This document shows, piece after piece, positions 26,526 to 38,300 of a stretch of DNA of 64,000 nt. The notes under the pieces were generated by a model. It saw only the letters and a list, made by a program, of their open reading frames with translations. It made no database searches and was not told the origin of the DNA. The position numbers and the translations under genes are program-made. The first letter of the stretch is position 1; each line of letters starts with the position of its first letter. Origin of the DNA: Straminergon stramineum. Taxonomy: Eukaryota > Streptophyta > Bryopsida > Hypnales > Calliergonaceae. The stretch lies in NCBI GenBank assembly GCA_963920665.1, contig OY987266.1, positions 25,532,248-25,596,247 on the forward strand, in the 5' to 3' direction.

Positions 26526-26582
26526 CTTCGGCTTCGGCTTCTTGTACTTGTACTTGTTCTTGTTCTTGTTCTTCCTCTTCTT
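26519..26582 (+). repeat. Hexamer microsatellites in the MCA leader
   Basis: Runs of ggcttc followed by ttgtac and ttgttc repeats sit directly after the second 80-bp unit. They lie in the probable 5' leader of the MCA gene. Confidence 0.7.
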
Positions 26583-26700
26583 GGGTCCCAAATTCTTTGA
26601 TATAGTTGTGATTTGGGTTGCTGGTGGAAGAGCTTGGATTCCAAGAGAGCATATGGAGTAGTGGTGTAAAGAATTTGAACAGGTAGTAGTACTTGGCATC

Positions 26701-29700
26701 ATGGCGGCGTTGCTCAACTGGGTGCCATGGCTGGCGATGGGCGACGTCGCCAACGTGGGGCAGCTGGCGGGCATCAACGCCGTGCAACTGATCGCCATGA
26801 TCGTGAAAGCGGCCAACAGCGCGCGCATGCACAAGAAGAACTGTCGACAGTTCGCTCAGCACCTGAAGCTCATCAGCAACTTGCTGGACCAGCTCAACTT
26901 GTCCGACCTCAAGGAGCGCCCGGAGTGCCGGGAGCCTCTGGAGCATCTGGAGCGGGCGCTGCGGAAAGCCGTGGTGTTGGTGGAGAGCTGTAGGGACAAG
27001 AGCTACTTGTATTTGGTGGCCATGGGATGGATGTACGTGACCAAGTTTCGGGAGTACCAGGACGAGATCGACAAGTATCTAAAGCTCATTCCACTCATCT
27101 CCCTCGTCGAGAATAGCCGGGTACGTATCCACTTAGAACTAGTCTTGCATTTCCATCGTGTATATAACCTCAATAATGGACTAGGTAACTAGAATCTGAA
27201 GCCTTGCTGTCGAAAACAGTACAATCATTGCTGCGCTGTACAAGTTACTAAGGATGTACATTTTCATCAACCACTGGGCTCCTTAACGAAACGAAGATTA
27301 CTCATTCTTTTCTCTCATTCAAAACTGTGAATGGAATTTTTATTTTACACAGCTCCTAAGTAATAGTCTTAAACTATTCGAGTTATGCAACATCATCCCT
27401 TTTCTTTGATTCTAGGTGGTGTGACGGTGAGAAAGAAAATCTCGAAAAATTGGCTGTCAAATTAGAAATTGAAAAGAAGGAATTTGTTATGGCTTCTTGC
27501 ACATCTCCTCCTCTCAAATGCCTGCCTATCACCTTTAAATGACAAGTCTCCACACTCATTCGTTGTGAACTCACCTAATATAAGCCTCTAATCATTTAAT
27601 CACATTTAATTTGCTGTTATTTTATGATGGCTGTGCTAGAATGAGTATTGTAACGCAGTGTGCTATGGCTTACGATGAACACTCTCAAAGACTCAGTGCG
27701 GCATGACTCCCTAGAAGACATAACCTATACCATACAATACTCAATCTAGATCACGGTGTTCTTCAAATCAGACCCTCGGTAGGCCATGATTGAACAGGAT
27801 CCACTTAACCATTGAGTTTATGTGATCCAGTATCGTGAAAGAATTGCCTTGATACGGAAATAAAATCCCTTGCCTCTCCCCTGCCTCCTCATGTTAGCAA
27901 AGACTCTACTTTCACATTATTTCACTAGTCCTGTGGGAATCAATTGACATGGACTGTGCTCATGAATCTCAATGGATGCAGGAGCGGCTGCGGGCAATTG
28001 TGAAAGACAAACGGAAGTACACGATGGAAGAGGCGGAGGTGAAAGTGCAAGCGGCTCTACTGAAGCCCGAGCGCTCCCGACGAGACTCCATGCGCTTGTC
28101 ACGACAGCTCTCCCGCCGCTACCCGGGATTGCCTTTGGACATCGCCTTAAGGGAAGAGAATACCAAGCTCCGCAAAGAGCTCGAACACATGAGGGTAATT
28201 TCTTCATTATTCGTGCATTCTAACAGTTTGTTTAGTGTAAGTAAGTGTTTGATTTTGTGGCCACGGAAGTGAGTTGCTTAGGCAAATCTTGACATTTGTC
28301 AATTAATTCTTAGTTTCCATTGTTCCTCGATGGAGGGTAGTCACAGTACTGCTCTGGTGACACCAAATTTGCTTGGTATGATAAAATGAAAAATACTTAT
28401 ATCGTGATTTCGAAGGCTCTTGAAAACATCCATTACATTCAATTCTATGTGCGGCTTTGGAGTATTTCTACGATATGCTTATTTAACATCTTACGGATAT
28501 AGCGTCCCGACGTTGGACTTCCATATTTTTTTTAAAGACTCTTTAGTCGGTCAGATGAGGCTTTTTTTTTTCGAATTCGATTTTCTTTTAACTACCACTG
28601 GCAGTGTTCTTCATTAATTCTGGTGGTACAAAATTTGATCAAATTTGAATATAATATTCACAACATGAATTATCAAATTTTCCATTTAAAGACCATATAA
28701 TCTCGATTCTTTCAAATTGTCAGCGTAGTAGAACTACTGTGTCCCATGTGCAGGCATGTATGGAGCTAGAAAAATGCGACGTGATTGAGCACCTGATAGA
28801 CTTCACAGAAACTGCAGCGGCTGACCCTGTAATCCTTGAGCAAGCCATGGCTGATATCCCTGAAGACGGTGAGCCTGAGGAGCTAGGAGACAGATTTAGG
28901 AAGTCATCTCGTAGAATGAGGACCGAGGTGAGGGAGTCATCCAAGCGTGACATGCAACATCCGAAGCCGTCGTTGTAAGTGACGATTGACCTTGCATTGT
29001 CAATTTCGTTAATTTGGCTTGATTCCGGTCGACTACACCTTTGACATTCATCTGCAAGAAGCTCTAAAAACTAGAACTAGTATAAGTTTACATTTAAATC
29101 CTTGCGCCCTGAAACGTGACTAAGTCTTGGAATGCTGCCAAAATGACGAAATTGGTCAACATTTTCGATCACATTTCCATTGACGTTGGACTAGGAGATC
29201 CATCACCGAGGGTCCAACATGATCCATGGAAATGGAATCTTCAGCTCCTCTTCAAACATTCTATTAGCAGCTTAGTCTCTTCACGTCACTGATCGTCATG
29301 ATTTTCTACCTCAATTGTGGAGCGTTTGAGATAGAAAATAGTGCATGTTGAGCTGGGCATGCAATTAAGGATGTACTTCTTTTACAAGGAGGTTCTAGAC
29401 TTGAGTTATTTATCATAATCTCAATGAAGATGCTACAGTCCTAGATGTTAAAGAATCTCGATCTTGGAAAATTGAGTGTCAAAACAGATTTTGAAGTGAG
29501 GGACGTGGAAATTGACTGTCTTATACATGAGCTCCTCTTCTAGAATGACTACCCTTCTACCTGTAGATTACATCAAGGCCTCCTTCATTTAGGATATTGA
29601 TATCTTCAATTCTCATCATCTTCGGTCCCCTAATTGTTGCAGGCAAGGGCACCTTCCTCAGGATCAACAGCTTGTAATATACGATGGGGCAGCTAGGAAA

Positions 29701-31668
29701 GATCCTTCGTACCCTTCCTCGTCGTCCAACAGTGCTCGCAGCAACTACCAGTTCGATGACTGGCACCACGACTTGTGTGACTGTTGCTCTGAGCCCTGCT
29801 TATGTACGTTGTTTATGAAACTTCTTTTCTTTTCTTTTCTACGGCATGCAGATTCCTTGATCAGCCTTTCAAATTGCCACTGATGCATCAGGCATTCTCT
29901 GAAGCTTGCGGTGTAGACAGTCCAATTGTACATTTTCATTCATGGTAGACCGCATCCTCGTGTTTGGGCTACCTTAGGAGGTTCAAATCATGTCTGTTGC
30001 TTAAGGTGATCTGATGAGGAATGTGATTTTGGATGATATGCAACAGGTATTGACACTTTCTGCTACCCTTGTGAGACATTTACTCTCGTTGCAAGCAGAG
30101 TCACCGACGGCAAAACGTGTAGGTTGCTCTCCTATTTTGTCAAATGTAATGGGCATAATGCATTGACAATCAATTTCATTACTCAACTGGGTGTCTGCTA
30201 TATGCCATTTGTTGTATTTGGTTGTTCAACTCAGTGCAGCAGTGATTAGCCACTTGAGTTCGTTTTAGAAGTTTATCAATGAGTTTGCTTAACCCTTGAA
30301 GGTCAAAGAATCACATAACTAGTCTCGTATGTTTTTAGCTGTTTTAAGTAGTCCATATGGATTTTCTACTTGTTCAAAAATTATAATCATTATTGAATAT
30401 CACAGTCATGCAATGATCTTCAGTATGGTCAATAAAAAATGGTCAGTTCAAAACTAAGATTCCTTCGTCTTTAATAGTTTCCTATTCATATAATTCAGCC
30501 CGTGTAAGTATCCTTTGTGCAGCTCAGTAGTGATCTAAGTTAAAGTGTAGAAGCCACTGACACAAGTTTGAACTGGTGCGCAGCTCAAGATTCTGCATGT
30601 GCACAGTTGGCATTTCATACAGCTTACTGTGGATGCTGTTGCTACACCTGTTGCACACGACGAAAAGTCCGCCAGCGTTTCAATATCCCGGTAAGGATCT
30701 CATCGTCAAGAATAATAACTTTGGCCTTAAGACCAGCGTGAATGAAGAGTTTGTTGGGGTTGGTTTTGCATACTGGGTCACATGGACATAGGTATCAAGT
30801 GCTACCATGCCTCGTATAAGAAGCCGATAGACTCAGAATTGAATTATTGACTTCAGGTTTGACAGATCACAATTTTGAGAGAACAAAATGAAGCAAAGGA
30901 TTGATAGAAAAGTAACTAGTTATGTCTTGTGGTTACTTCTCGATCAGTTCGTCGCAATCTGATTTTGTATTCAATAAATTGGACTCACTGCGGATGAAGT
31001 GGATTTGTGCAGGGTGATTGTATTAGCGACTACTGGACGCATGTCTGCTGTTGCTGTTGTGCAATTTTACAAGAACTTCACGAGCTTCGTTTCCAAGAAA
31101 AGCAGGGTATGTTCTCGGAATTTCCAATTCCACTGAATGCAGAGGATCTTATTTCCTTCTTGGAGCTGGTTATTTCTCTGCCCTATGATGACAAGGGTAT
31201 CTAACAGCAACTCATCCAAGCATTCATGTGCTTGGAATTTCTTGCAAGTGGTATGATCAATGGCAATGCAAGAATTGGCTGAATGTCTATGAACCTTTGA
31301 ATGGAACTGGGGGCGGTCTACAATGTTCAACTTCAACAAAAATTTACGCGTTCAAACTGCTTGTTAAGAAAATCCTCAGCAAATTCTTTTCTTCCACGGA
31401 AAGATCTATTTGGCCACTCTTTTTTGCCGCTAAAACACGCTTAAACTACTAGAAATAGTACCCGCAACCTTGAGTCTCTCACTGGAACATAATGTGCGAC
31501 GTGGGAGAGACTTCAGTGCTATCCAACCATTAGTTAACACCAAATTTCTGTCTAAACTTCGTGGTATTATACATCATGATCTCTAATTGTGTGATATAAT
31601 TGATTTGTTCTGCAGCACGGACAATGCAGGAACCACCATTGGAACAGGAGATGGAAAACTACAGATGA
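26701..31668 (+). CDS. MCA1: MCA-family mechanosensitive Ca2+ channel protein, full-length copy
   Basis: Homologue of Arabidopsis MCA1/MCA2, plasma-membrane proteins that mediate stretch-linked Ca2+ entry. Exons: 26701-27120, 27982-28194, 28754-28974, 29643-29803, 30047-30118, 30584-30690, 31013-31106 and 31616-31668, giving 446 aa; all splice phases agree. Residues 1-140 are the conserved N-terminal domain (HKKNCRQFAQHLKLI, SCRDKSYLYLVAMGW). Residues 141-211 hold a charged region and coiled coil. The Cys-rich PLAC8-type tail includes CCSEPCLC, CCCYTCC (380-386) and a five-Cys run (410-414). The short last exon (QEPPLEQEMENYR) resembles the Arabidopsis C-terminus and is preferred over reading exon 7 through to 31204. 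Asn26 stands where Arabidopsis MCA1 has Asp21. The start has good context (catcATGGcg). Confidence 0.93.
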
Positions 31669-33640
31669 TTTTTGTGCAATTGTAGAGGAGAAAGCAATAC
31701 CACAATGGAGATTTTCAAACCAGCAACACTTCGAGATGTAATCCCCATTGGAGCTGGCCAACTCCAAATTGCCATCCACGACATAGTTTCCTTTGTCTGT
31801 GGCCCCATTGGTCCGCAAATCCTAACTTTGAATGCCTCGAAGATCCATTACATTTTTCGCAACGATTTGGCTTCTCACCATTGACATTGAAGAAATTGGA
31901 GCAAGAGCCAAGTGGGTTGACGACCTGATATTGAAGCAACACTAATTGGGGTGATGAATTTGGTGAAAATTCAGCGTTTGAGACACGCACCCATTCCAAC
32001 TCTCACGAGAATGGTATGTGTAATTGTGTATTGCACTTATTGTAGGATAGTATGACTTTGGTCATGCACACTTGGTCAAGGTCAGCAGGCCAGAGACAGA
32101 GACCAGTAATTAACTTACTTGACTTGGGAAGTGAGTGCAATTATATCCTCAGAAGTACCGCGATGTGGCTTAATGGTGTCACAAATGTGTAAGCATTGTA
32201 CAAATGTTAGGTAGTGATATAAAATTGTGTAATTAAAAGTACTCTTCAGTCGTGAAAAGGCAGGGTGAGCTATTACTGAGTAAATTTTATTGTGGCAGGT
32301 ATGATTGTATGTTACTGAGGTGTGATTTTTTAAGGCTCACATAAGCAAATTATAATGCAGATTATGCAAAATTCAAGAATGGCATTTGATTAATTCATTT
32401 TATACAAAATTTATTGAGAGGTCAAAGATCAATTAATGAATTTTAAAATTTTGTTTCTTAATTTGAGTGTTCTTGTGTACAACATTGTGCAACAAGTATA
32501 TATTTAATATACTATTTATTTGGCATGTTATTGAGTAGAAACTTAGAGATAGTTGATCCTATCTTATGTTGGTCTTACTCAACCAAATAAAAATTTGTGA
32601 AAATTTGGGCCTTAATATATATATTTTGGTTATTTACTTCATTTTATGCATGATAATCATTTAACTTGTTTCAAATTAATGATATTATGACTAAGATCAT
32701 TTCATCTCATGTGAGACTCAAGCTCTTTGCTTTGAGCACGTAACATTATAGATGGTAGCTTGAAAGTGTTGGTAATAACTCCTATTTTTTATCCTTACCC
32801 AACATTGACAATTATAGATTCTTGCCTACGTAACATTCAAACTCATCTAACTTGCAATCACACCTCCCAAATCTCAAGAAAGAAGGGATATCCACTTTTC
32901 ATATACCTAGCAAGGATTATAGATTAAGATAGTAGACACTTATAACATAAACTTATAACTTTAAAACCATACATCTCAATAACTAAATATTAGGGGATGC
33001 ATGCTTGTGAGAAAGACAAAAGGACTCCCTCACAAGGTTTTACTAATGTTATGTATAGTGCAAATGGTTTTCAATTATAATACTCAATGTTATTTTTGGA
33101 CTACACATCCACTTTTCCTTGTAGTTTGTTAACATGGCAGTTAAAAATAGAGGCCTTTCAAACATGAGGAATGACACCCCTTTCAAGGAAATTCACTAAC
33201 ACTAATTTAAAATATGTAACTTTGATGAATCATTGTCACACTTACTAATAGAAGAAATTGAGATCATAATGCCAAGTTTAGTTTTCAAGGTAGGTTTGTC
33301 AACATTCCATTGGATACAGTAGTGAGAAAAGTGTTCTATTTTATAATGTTGTCCCTCTTTCTACACCCTTAGATTTGCAAAAAGTACAAAAATGGACATT
33401 TGTGATCAATGTTTCTTTTAACAATAATCATCACCAAACTTCCCACACAACAGGAGGGATGGAGTTTGACCAACTAAAACTGATTAGAGTGAGTAAAATT
33501 TGACCCCATATCAAACTCCTCTTGTTTAGACTTGGCATTAGAACTATTAGACTATAAACTATTAAAACTTGGCATTACGTCCCACAATACAACCTCCCAG
33601 GTCTCGAACATTATTTAATCCTTCACTAGAGAGACTAGAG
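31669..33640. other. MCA 3' flank and AT-rich intergenic stretch
   Basis: The first few hundred bases are probably the 3' untranslated region of the MCA gene. From about 32050 the sequence is AT-rich and repeat-like, with no supported gene. Confidence 0.45.
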
Positions 33641-34903
33641 AGATGAAACTACTTTCATCATTTCAAAATTTGCTTGTTACACTAGATTGGAAAATTGAAA
33701 ATAAAATCTCTGAAACCATGCGGTTCTCCTTCTTCGTGTGCCTCACGGGCAACTGTACCACGAACCTTACAGCAGAAGTGCAGAACCCTGCTTTTGCCAG
33801 AACCTCATGCAGTCATCCCTCGTTCTCTGTTCCTCCCTGTTTTGTAACATATCCCCCAGTTGGGCTCTTCTCTCTCTTCTCTTGGGCCGGCATGGGCTGG
33901 CAGCTAAGCTTAGATGTGCAATGTGAGTCGACTTGCTACAGAGCCTCTTCGTGCTGCGATTCCACGTAAGATTCCAGTCTCTTGACTTCTTTCTTAGTCC
34001 TCAATTTCATTGCATTGCCTGTTGCAGATTCTGTACGTACTTGTCGTTGTGAAGGTTTCTTTGGGGAGCGAGGGGTGTAAGTTGAGGCGATTTGGAGCTA
34101 GCTGTGGTTGTGACAGAGCTCTTACATGTAAATGAAGACACTGTAGCGACCGAAGTTTCGATCTTCCCAAATGAAAGTCCAGCTCTGTCTGTCTACCTAG
34201 AATAGAATAGTTTTTTCTTCAAAATCACTGCCAAAATCAGAAACTCTAGCTATGTGTACACAATCACGCTTCTTGTGTACTACCACCCACAGCTGCTACT
34301 GTTTTCCTCTAGGATCCCGACAGGAATCAAAACGCTAACAACAAGCGCGTGAAATTTATAATACTAAAGATATTTGTACACTGAGCAGTCTATTGCGGAT
34401 ACCTACAAATGGGACACTCCATTGACATCGAGAATATCGGAGCCTTGCATGCATGTCTCTACAGTAGAGAATCGATAGCCCATGTCTTTACATGAAGCGT
34501 TCATGGCAGTGTGCGTAGCTTGTAGCACAACAGCAATATAATGCTTACTCTTCCCAACTTTGTTTCAACTTTCAACCTAGCTCCCAATGTTGTATCAGCC
34601 TCCCAAAGTACTGTACAGTACGTTTCTTTTTCATTGCTGTTTCAAATGAGAGTTCGTACTATTGTTTACAACTATATAGCGTGTTCTTGGTGTAGGTCTT
34701 GATGGGGTTTTGAAACTCTTGACTACGAAATGAGCTCGCCAACAGAGCTTGAAGCAAGTTAGTCACGTACAGTTCCATCGAAGGAAGACGATGAAACAGA
34801 AGTTATGTTGGTTTTGACGGAGCTGGAGTATACCAACAATGTACGTAAGTCAGTTCGTGAGAAAAGCTCGAAACTGAAGGGTAAGAGACACTGAGCTATA
34901 GCG
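33641..34903. other. Upstream region of MCA copy 2
   Basis: Balanced composition compared with the desert before it. A 108-codon frame at 33643-33969 (+) has a Cys-rich C-terminal half but no known family and no support. The region probably holds the promoter and leader of the second MCA copy. The 80-bp duplication seen upstream of copy 1 is not apparent here. Confidence 0.35.
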
Positions 34904-37122
34904 ATGGCGGCACTGTGCAACTGGATACCATGGCTGGCGATAGGCGACGTCGCCAACGTGGGGCAACTGACGGGCATCAACGCCGTGCAATTGATCGCCA
35001 TGATCGTGAAAGCGGCCAACAACGCACGCATGCACAAGAAGAACTGCCGACAGTTCGCTCGTCACTTGCACCTCATCAGCAACCTGCTGGAGCAGCTCAA
35101 CGAGTCCGAGCTCAAGGAGCGCACGGAGACGCGGGAGCCTCTGGAGCATTTGGAGATGGCGTTGCGGAAGGCCGTAGTGTTGGTGGAGAGCTGTCGAGAC
35201 AAGAGTTATTTGTATCTGGTAGCCATGGGATGGATGTACGTGAACAAGTTCCGGGACTACCAGGATGAAATCGACAAGTATCTAAAGCTCATCCCACTCA
35301 TCTCACTCGTCGAAGGCAGTCGGGTACGTTTGAATTCTGACAGTCAGGGAGAGGATGCTCTTGCCATCATAATAGAGACTCATTTTACTAAATTGGCAAA
35401 TTTCTGTTAAAATGGCAAATCTCTTACAATAGTACAAATCTTCAAACCTACACCAGCCTGTCCTAAATATCAAAGACCAATTGCTCGTGCATCTCATTCT
35501 TGGCAATCGGAAACTTGCCAATTTCACTTGCCTTATTATAAGCAATGTGTAGGTGCCCGTGTGCTTTCATTTGAGTATCACTCACTAGTACGGAAGGCTG
35601 ATATTGCAATATTTTTTGTAGTGACTTTGCAATGATCTTACAGAAATCTATAAACAATTTTGCCATGGTTAAGTATAACATTATGCAATGTATTTGCAAT
35701 TATTTTGAGATTGCAATAGTTTTTGCAAAAGTTTAGTTCCATGCGCAAGACTTTTGCAACAAGTTTGTAGCACTTCTGCAATGGTAAGTTTGCAGTAGAC
35801 CATATGTATTTAGCGAAATACGAAACTGCTTCAAAACGATTGCAAACAACTGATGATGTGTTGCAACTGCTACTTTCTGATGTAGCGACTCATAATAGCT
35901 ACCTGTAGAGGTACTTTGGGTACTCTGGAGATCAAATTATTTCCTCAGTCAATGTATTGAATGGTTTCTTAAACTAGCAACCATTCAAAATGGGAGGTTT
36001 CAGACTACTGAAGGCGTCAATGATCTTTGAATAGGATTCAAAAAAATGGTTCGTTGACATCAGATAATCCTCAATTTGCACTGACATGGTTCGTGTTGTG
36101 TCGGGGTTGCAGAAACATTTGAAAGCTATCGAGAAGGACCGCAAGCCGTATACTCTCGAGGAGGACGAGGTGAAGGTGCAGGAATCGTTGCAGAAGCGGG
36201 AGCTTTCTCGAAGTGATTCCAGCCGCTTGTCAAGGCAATTGTCCAAACGGTATCCCGGCGTCCCGCTCACCCAAGCCCTGCGCAGCGAGAATGAGATGCT
36301 CCGTCAAGAGCTTCAGGCCATGCGGGTAATTTCGCTGGGATCCTCCTTAACACTAAATGACATCCTCATTTCCTTGAATTTCTTACAACATACGATCTTG
36401 AAGCCACCATTTCAGGTCCCTTTCCATTGTCAGTTGAGTCATACGTTTGTGTGTCAAGAGAGGAGACTGAGTAGAAAATCTTGAATTCAATTGTCTACTG
36501 GAGAACATGCAATCCGCAATTCCAATACCACTGGAAAAGGGGTTCAAGAATGTTAGGCTCCCAATTCTCTTGAAGTCTTATCTAATGATGTGCTGGGTAG
36601 TGAAAAGGATACTTGAAATGCGCACCGCTAGGGTTCTTGTTAAACTTAATTATCCCTTCAGTATGTTATTTCTTGTGACATGAGCGTAAAAAATGAGTCT
36701 GGTCCCTAGGATTTGGTGAGAGAACATGTGATTTGATATTAGAGAAGGTGATCTTTAAGGATGTTGGGTTTACACTTAACCTTCCTCCAACGGCACATTG
36801 TGTAATTGGATATCCTGAGAATCTCGTGTAAAAGTATGATTGGTCGCGTTCCACATGTCAAGTTTTGAACACACTGAAAAGTTCATTTGGAAGCCGTTTG
36901 TGCAATTAGAGAGGGTTGTTGGATGTATTGGTTCGAAAGGTCTGAATTCAGTTTGTTTGCAGGGATCTGCTTTTTTCACCTTGATTGACGTTTGACATGT
37001 GGTGGGCCGTGAACCAGGCTAGTATGGAATATGAGCACGCTCTTGTGATTGAGCAGCTCATTGAGTTCACGGAAAATGAACCTGCAAATCTGGAGAAGAC
37101 AGCCTCCAAAGGTTTTTTCTAA
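34904..37122 (+). CDS. Truncated MCA paralogue (N-terminal domain and coiled coil only)
   Basis: Tandem paralogue of the MCA gene 3.2 kb upstream. Exons 34904-35323 (420 nt) and 36113-36325 (213 nt) have exactly the same lengths and phases as exons 1 and 2 of that gene. Exon 3 begins at 37018 (ASMEYEHALVIEQLIEF) and reaches a TAA at 37120-37122, giving 245 aa. None of the Cys-rich exons 4-8 is found before the SDF2 gene, so the PLAC8-type tail is missing. Exon 1 protein is about 89% identical to copy 1, exon 2 about 63%. In Arabidopsis the N-terminal part of MCA is reported to be enough for Ca2+ uptake in yeast, so the product might still work; equally it may be a decaying duplicate. Asn26 is shared with copy 1. 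Confidence 0.75.
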
Positions 37123-38300
37123 AATCCAGCATCGAAGGCTGTAGCCAGGCTGTCTCTGCTCAGATTTGCCATCTTTGATCTACACAAGTGGTGAGTTGGT
37201 GAGTTGTGGGAGCAGCAAACAAGTCAAGTTATGGGTCATAATATCAGGTTATCTACATCAGTCATGAAATTTCACATTTTGTACTTTTTTGTTTACCTAA
37301 GGACTCAAGAAAAAGAAAAAGGCGTAAGTCCTACGCCTATGACAACTAGAGTGACACAGTTGGCTTGAAAGTTGAACATGATTTGCAAGCATCTATGAGT
37401 TCTATTTTCAACCACAATTATGATCGTAGTTTTTCCCCAGAGAGCGAATTGGTGGGCTACAGGACACTTCTCCAATTTGCAGGCTCATATAGCTAGATCA
37501 AGTCCAATTTCAGATGTAAAAATCTCCGGTGATATTGCAACATTTTGGTAACATCCATTCAAACTTCTCTAAAATGACCTTCTGAATCATCCTGCACAAT
37601 TGACGAAATAATCAGAGATTGTAGCACACTTATCACACTTTCATGTCTGTGATCATCACCAAAAGAAAATGCATTGCCATTCCTACCGGGCATTGCTGCA
37701 GGAGTGAATTTATTCTTCTCCCGGGAGACAGCGCTGATACCGTAGAGGCTGCCAATTTGTGGACCATTGTGTTGGAGATAATACCACTACTACACTGCTT
37801 GATCTCTCACTTCTGCCATAGTCATTCTGACAAGGTTTTCCCACTTCTGGCATTACCATACCCACAGTGCAGTAGCTTATCGAAGTTAAAAGGTTGGATA
37901 GAAAATTGTTGATTCTCAGGGTATTGTCACCACACTCTGTAATTAGTGTAGTGACAATGTTAGCGGCTCTACTCTATCACAAATTTCCCATGGAAGACAC
38001 TAGAAACACACCAATTTTAATTGAAATAGCACAGGACCTTCCACATCAAGACACAAAAATAATAGAGTGCAGAAAGCAATCTGTTGCGAAATATTCAAAC
38101 AGAATTCTTTTGCAAGAGGCAATGTCAAATAGCTGATACTATGGAGTCAAAGAAGCGGCTTCATAAATTCATAGATAGATCCCTTGAACTCACAGGAAAA
38201 AAAAGATGTGTCTCAGAGTATGCCTTAGAACCTCTGCGAACTTTCAAACTTAGAATTTGAAAAATCCGCACATTTCTAAGCAAACCGAAACTTGCTGATC
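37123..38300. other. Intergenic stretch between convergent genes
   Basis: Holds the 3' flanks of MCA copy 2 (+) and SDF2 (-). I searched by eye for the Cys-rich MCA exons and saw none. A small palindrome (ggcgta/tacgcc) lies near 37320. Frames at 37643-37912 and 37894-38136 (+) have no family signal. Confidence 0.4.

Noticed and set aside
26464..26946. 160-codon antisense frame over MCA exon 1, with a similar one at 34850-35149
   Set aside because: Both are mirror images of conserved MCA coding sequence, so their similarity to each other is a by-product.
31013..31204. Reading MCA exon 7 straight through to a stop at 31204
   Set aside because: A GGTATGT donor at 31107 and an acceptor at 31615 give an in-frame last exon resembling the known C-terminus. 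The read-through tail has no resemblance.
34904..37122. Second full-length MCA gene
   Set aside because: No Cys-rich exons follow, and exon 3 ends at an in-frame TAA.
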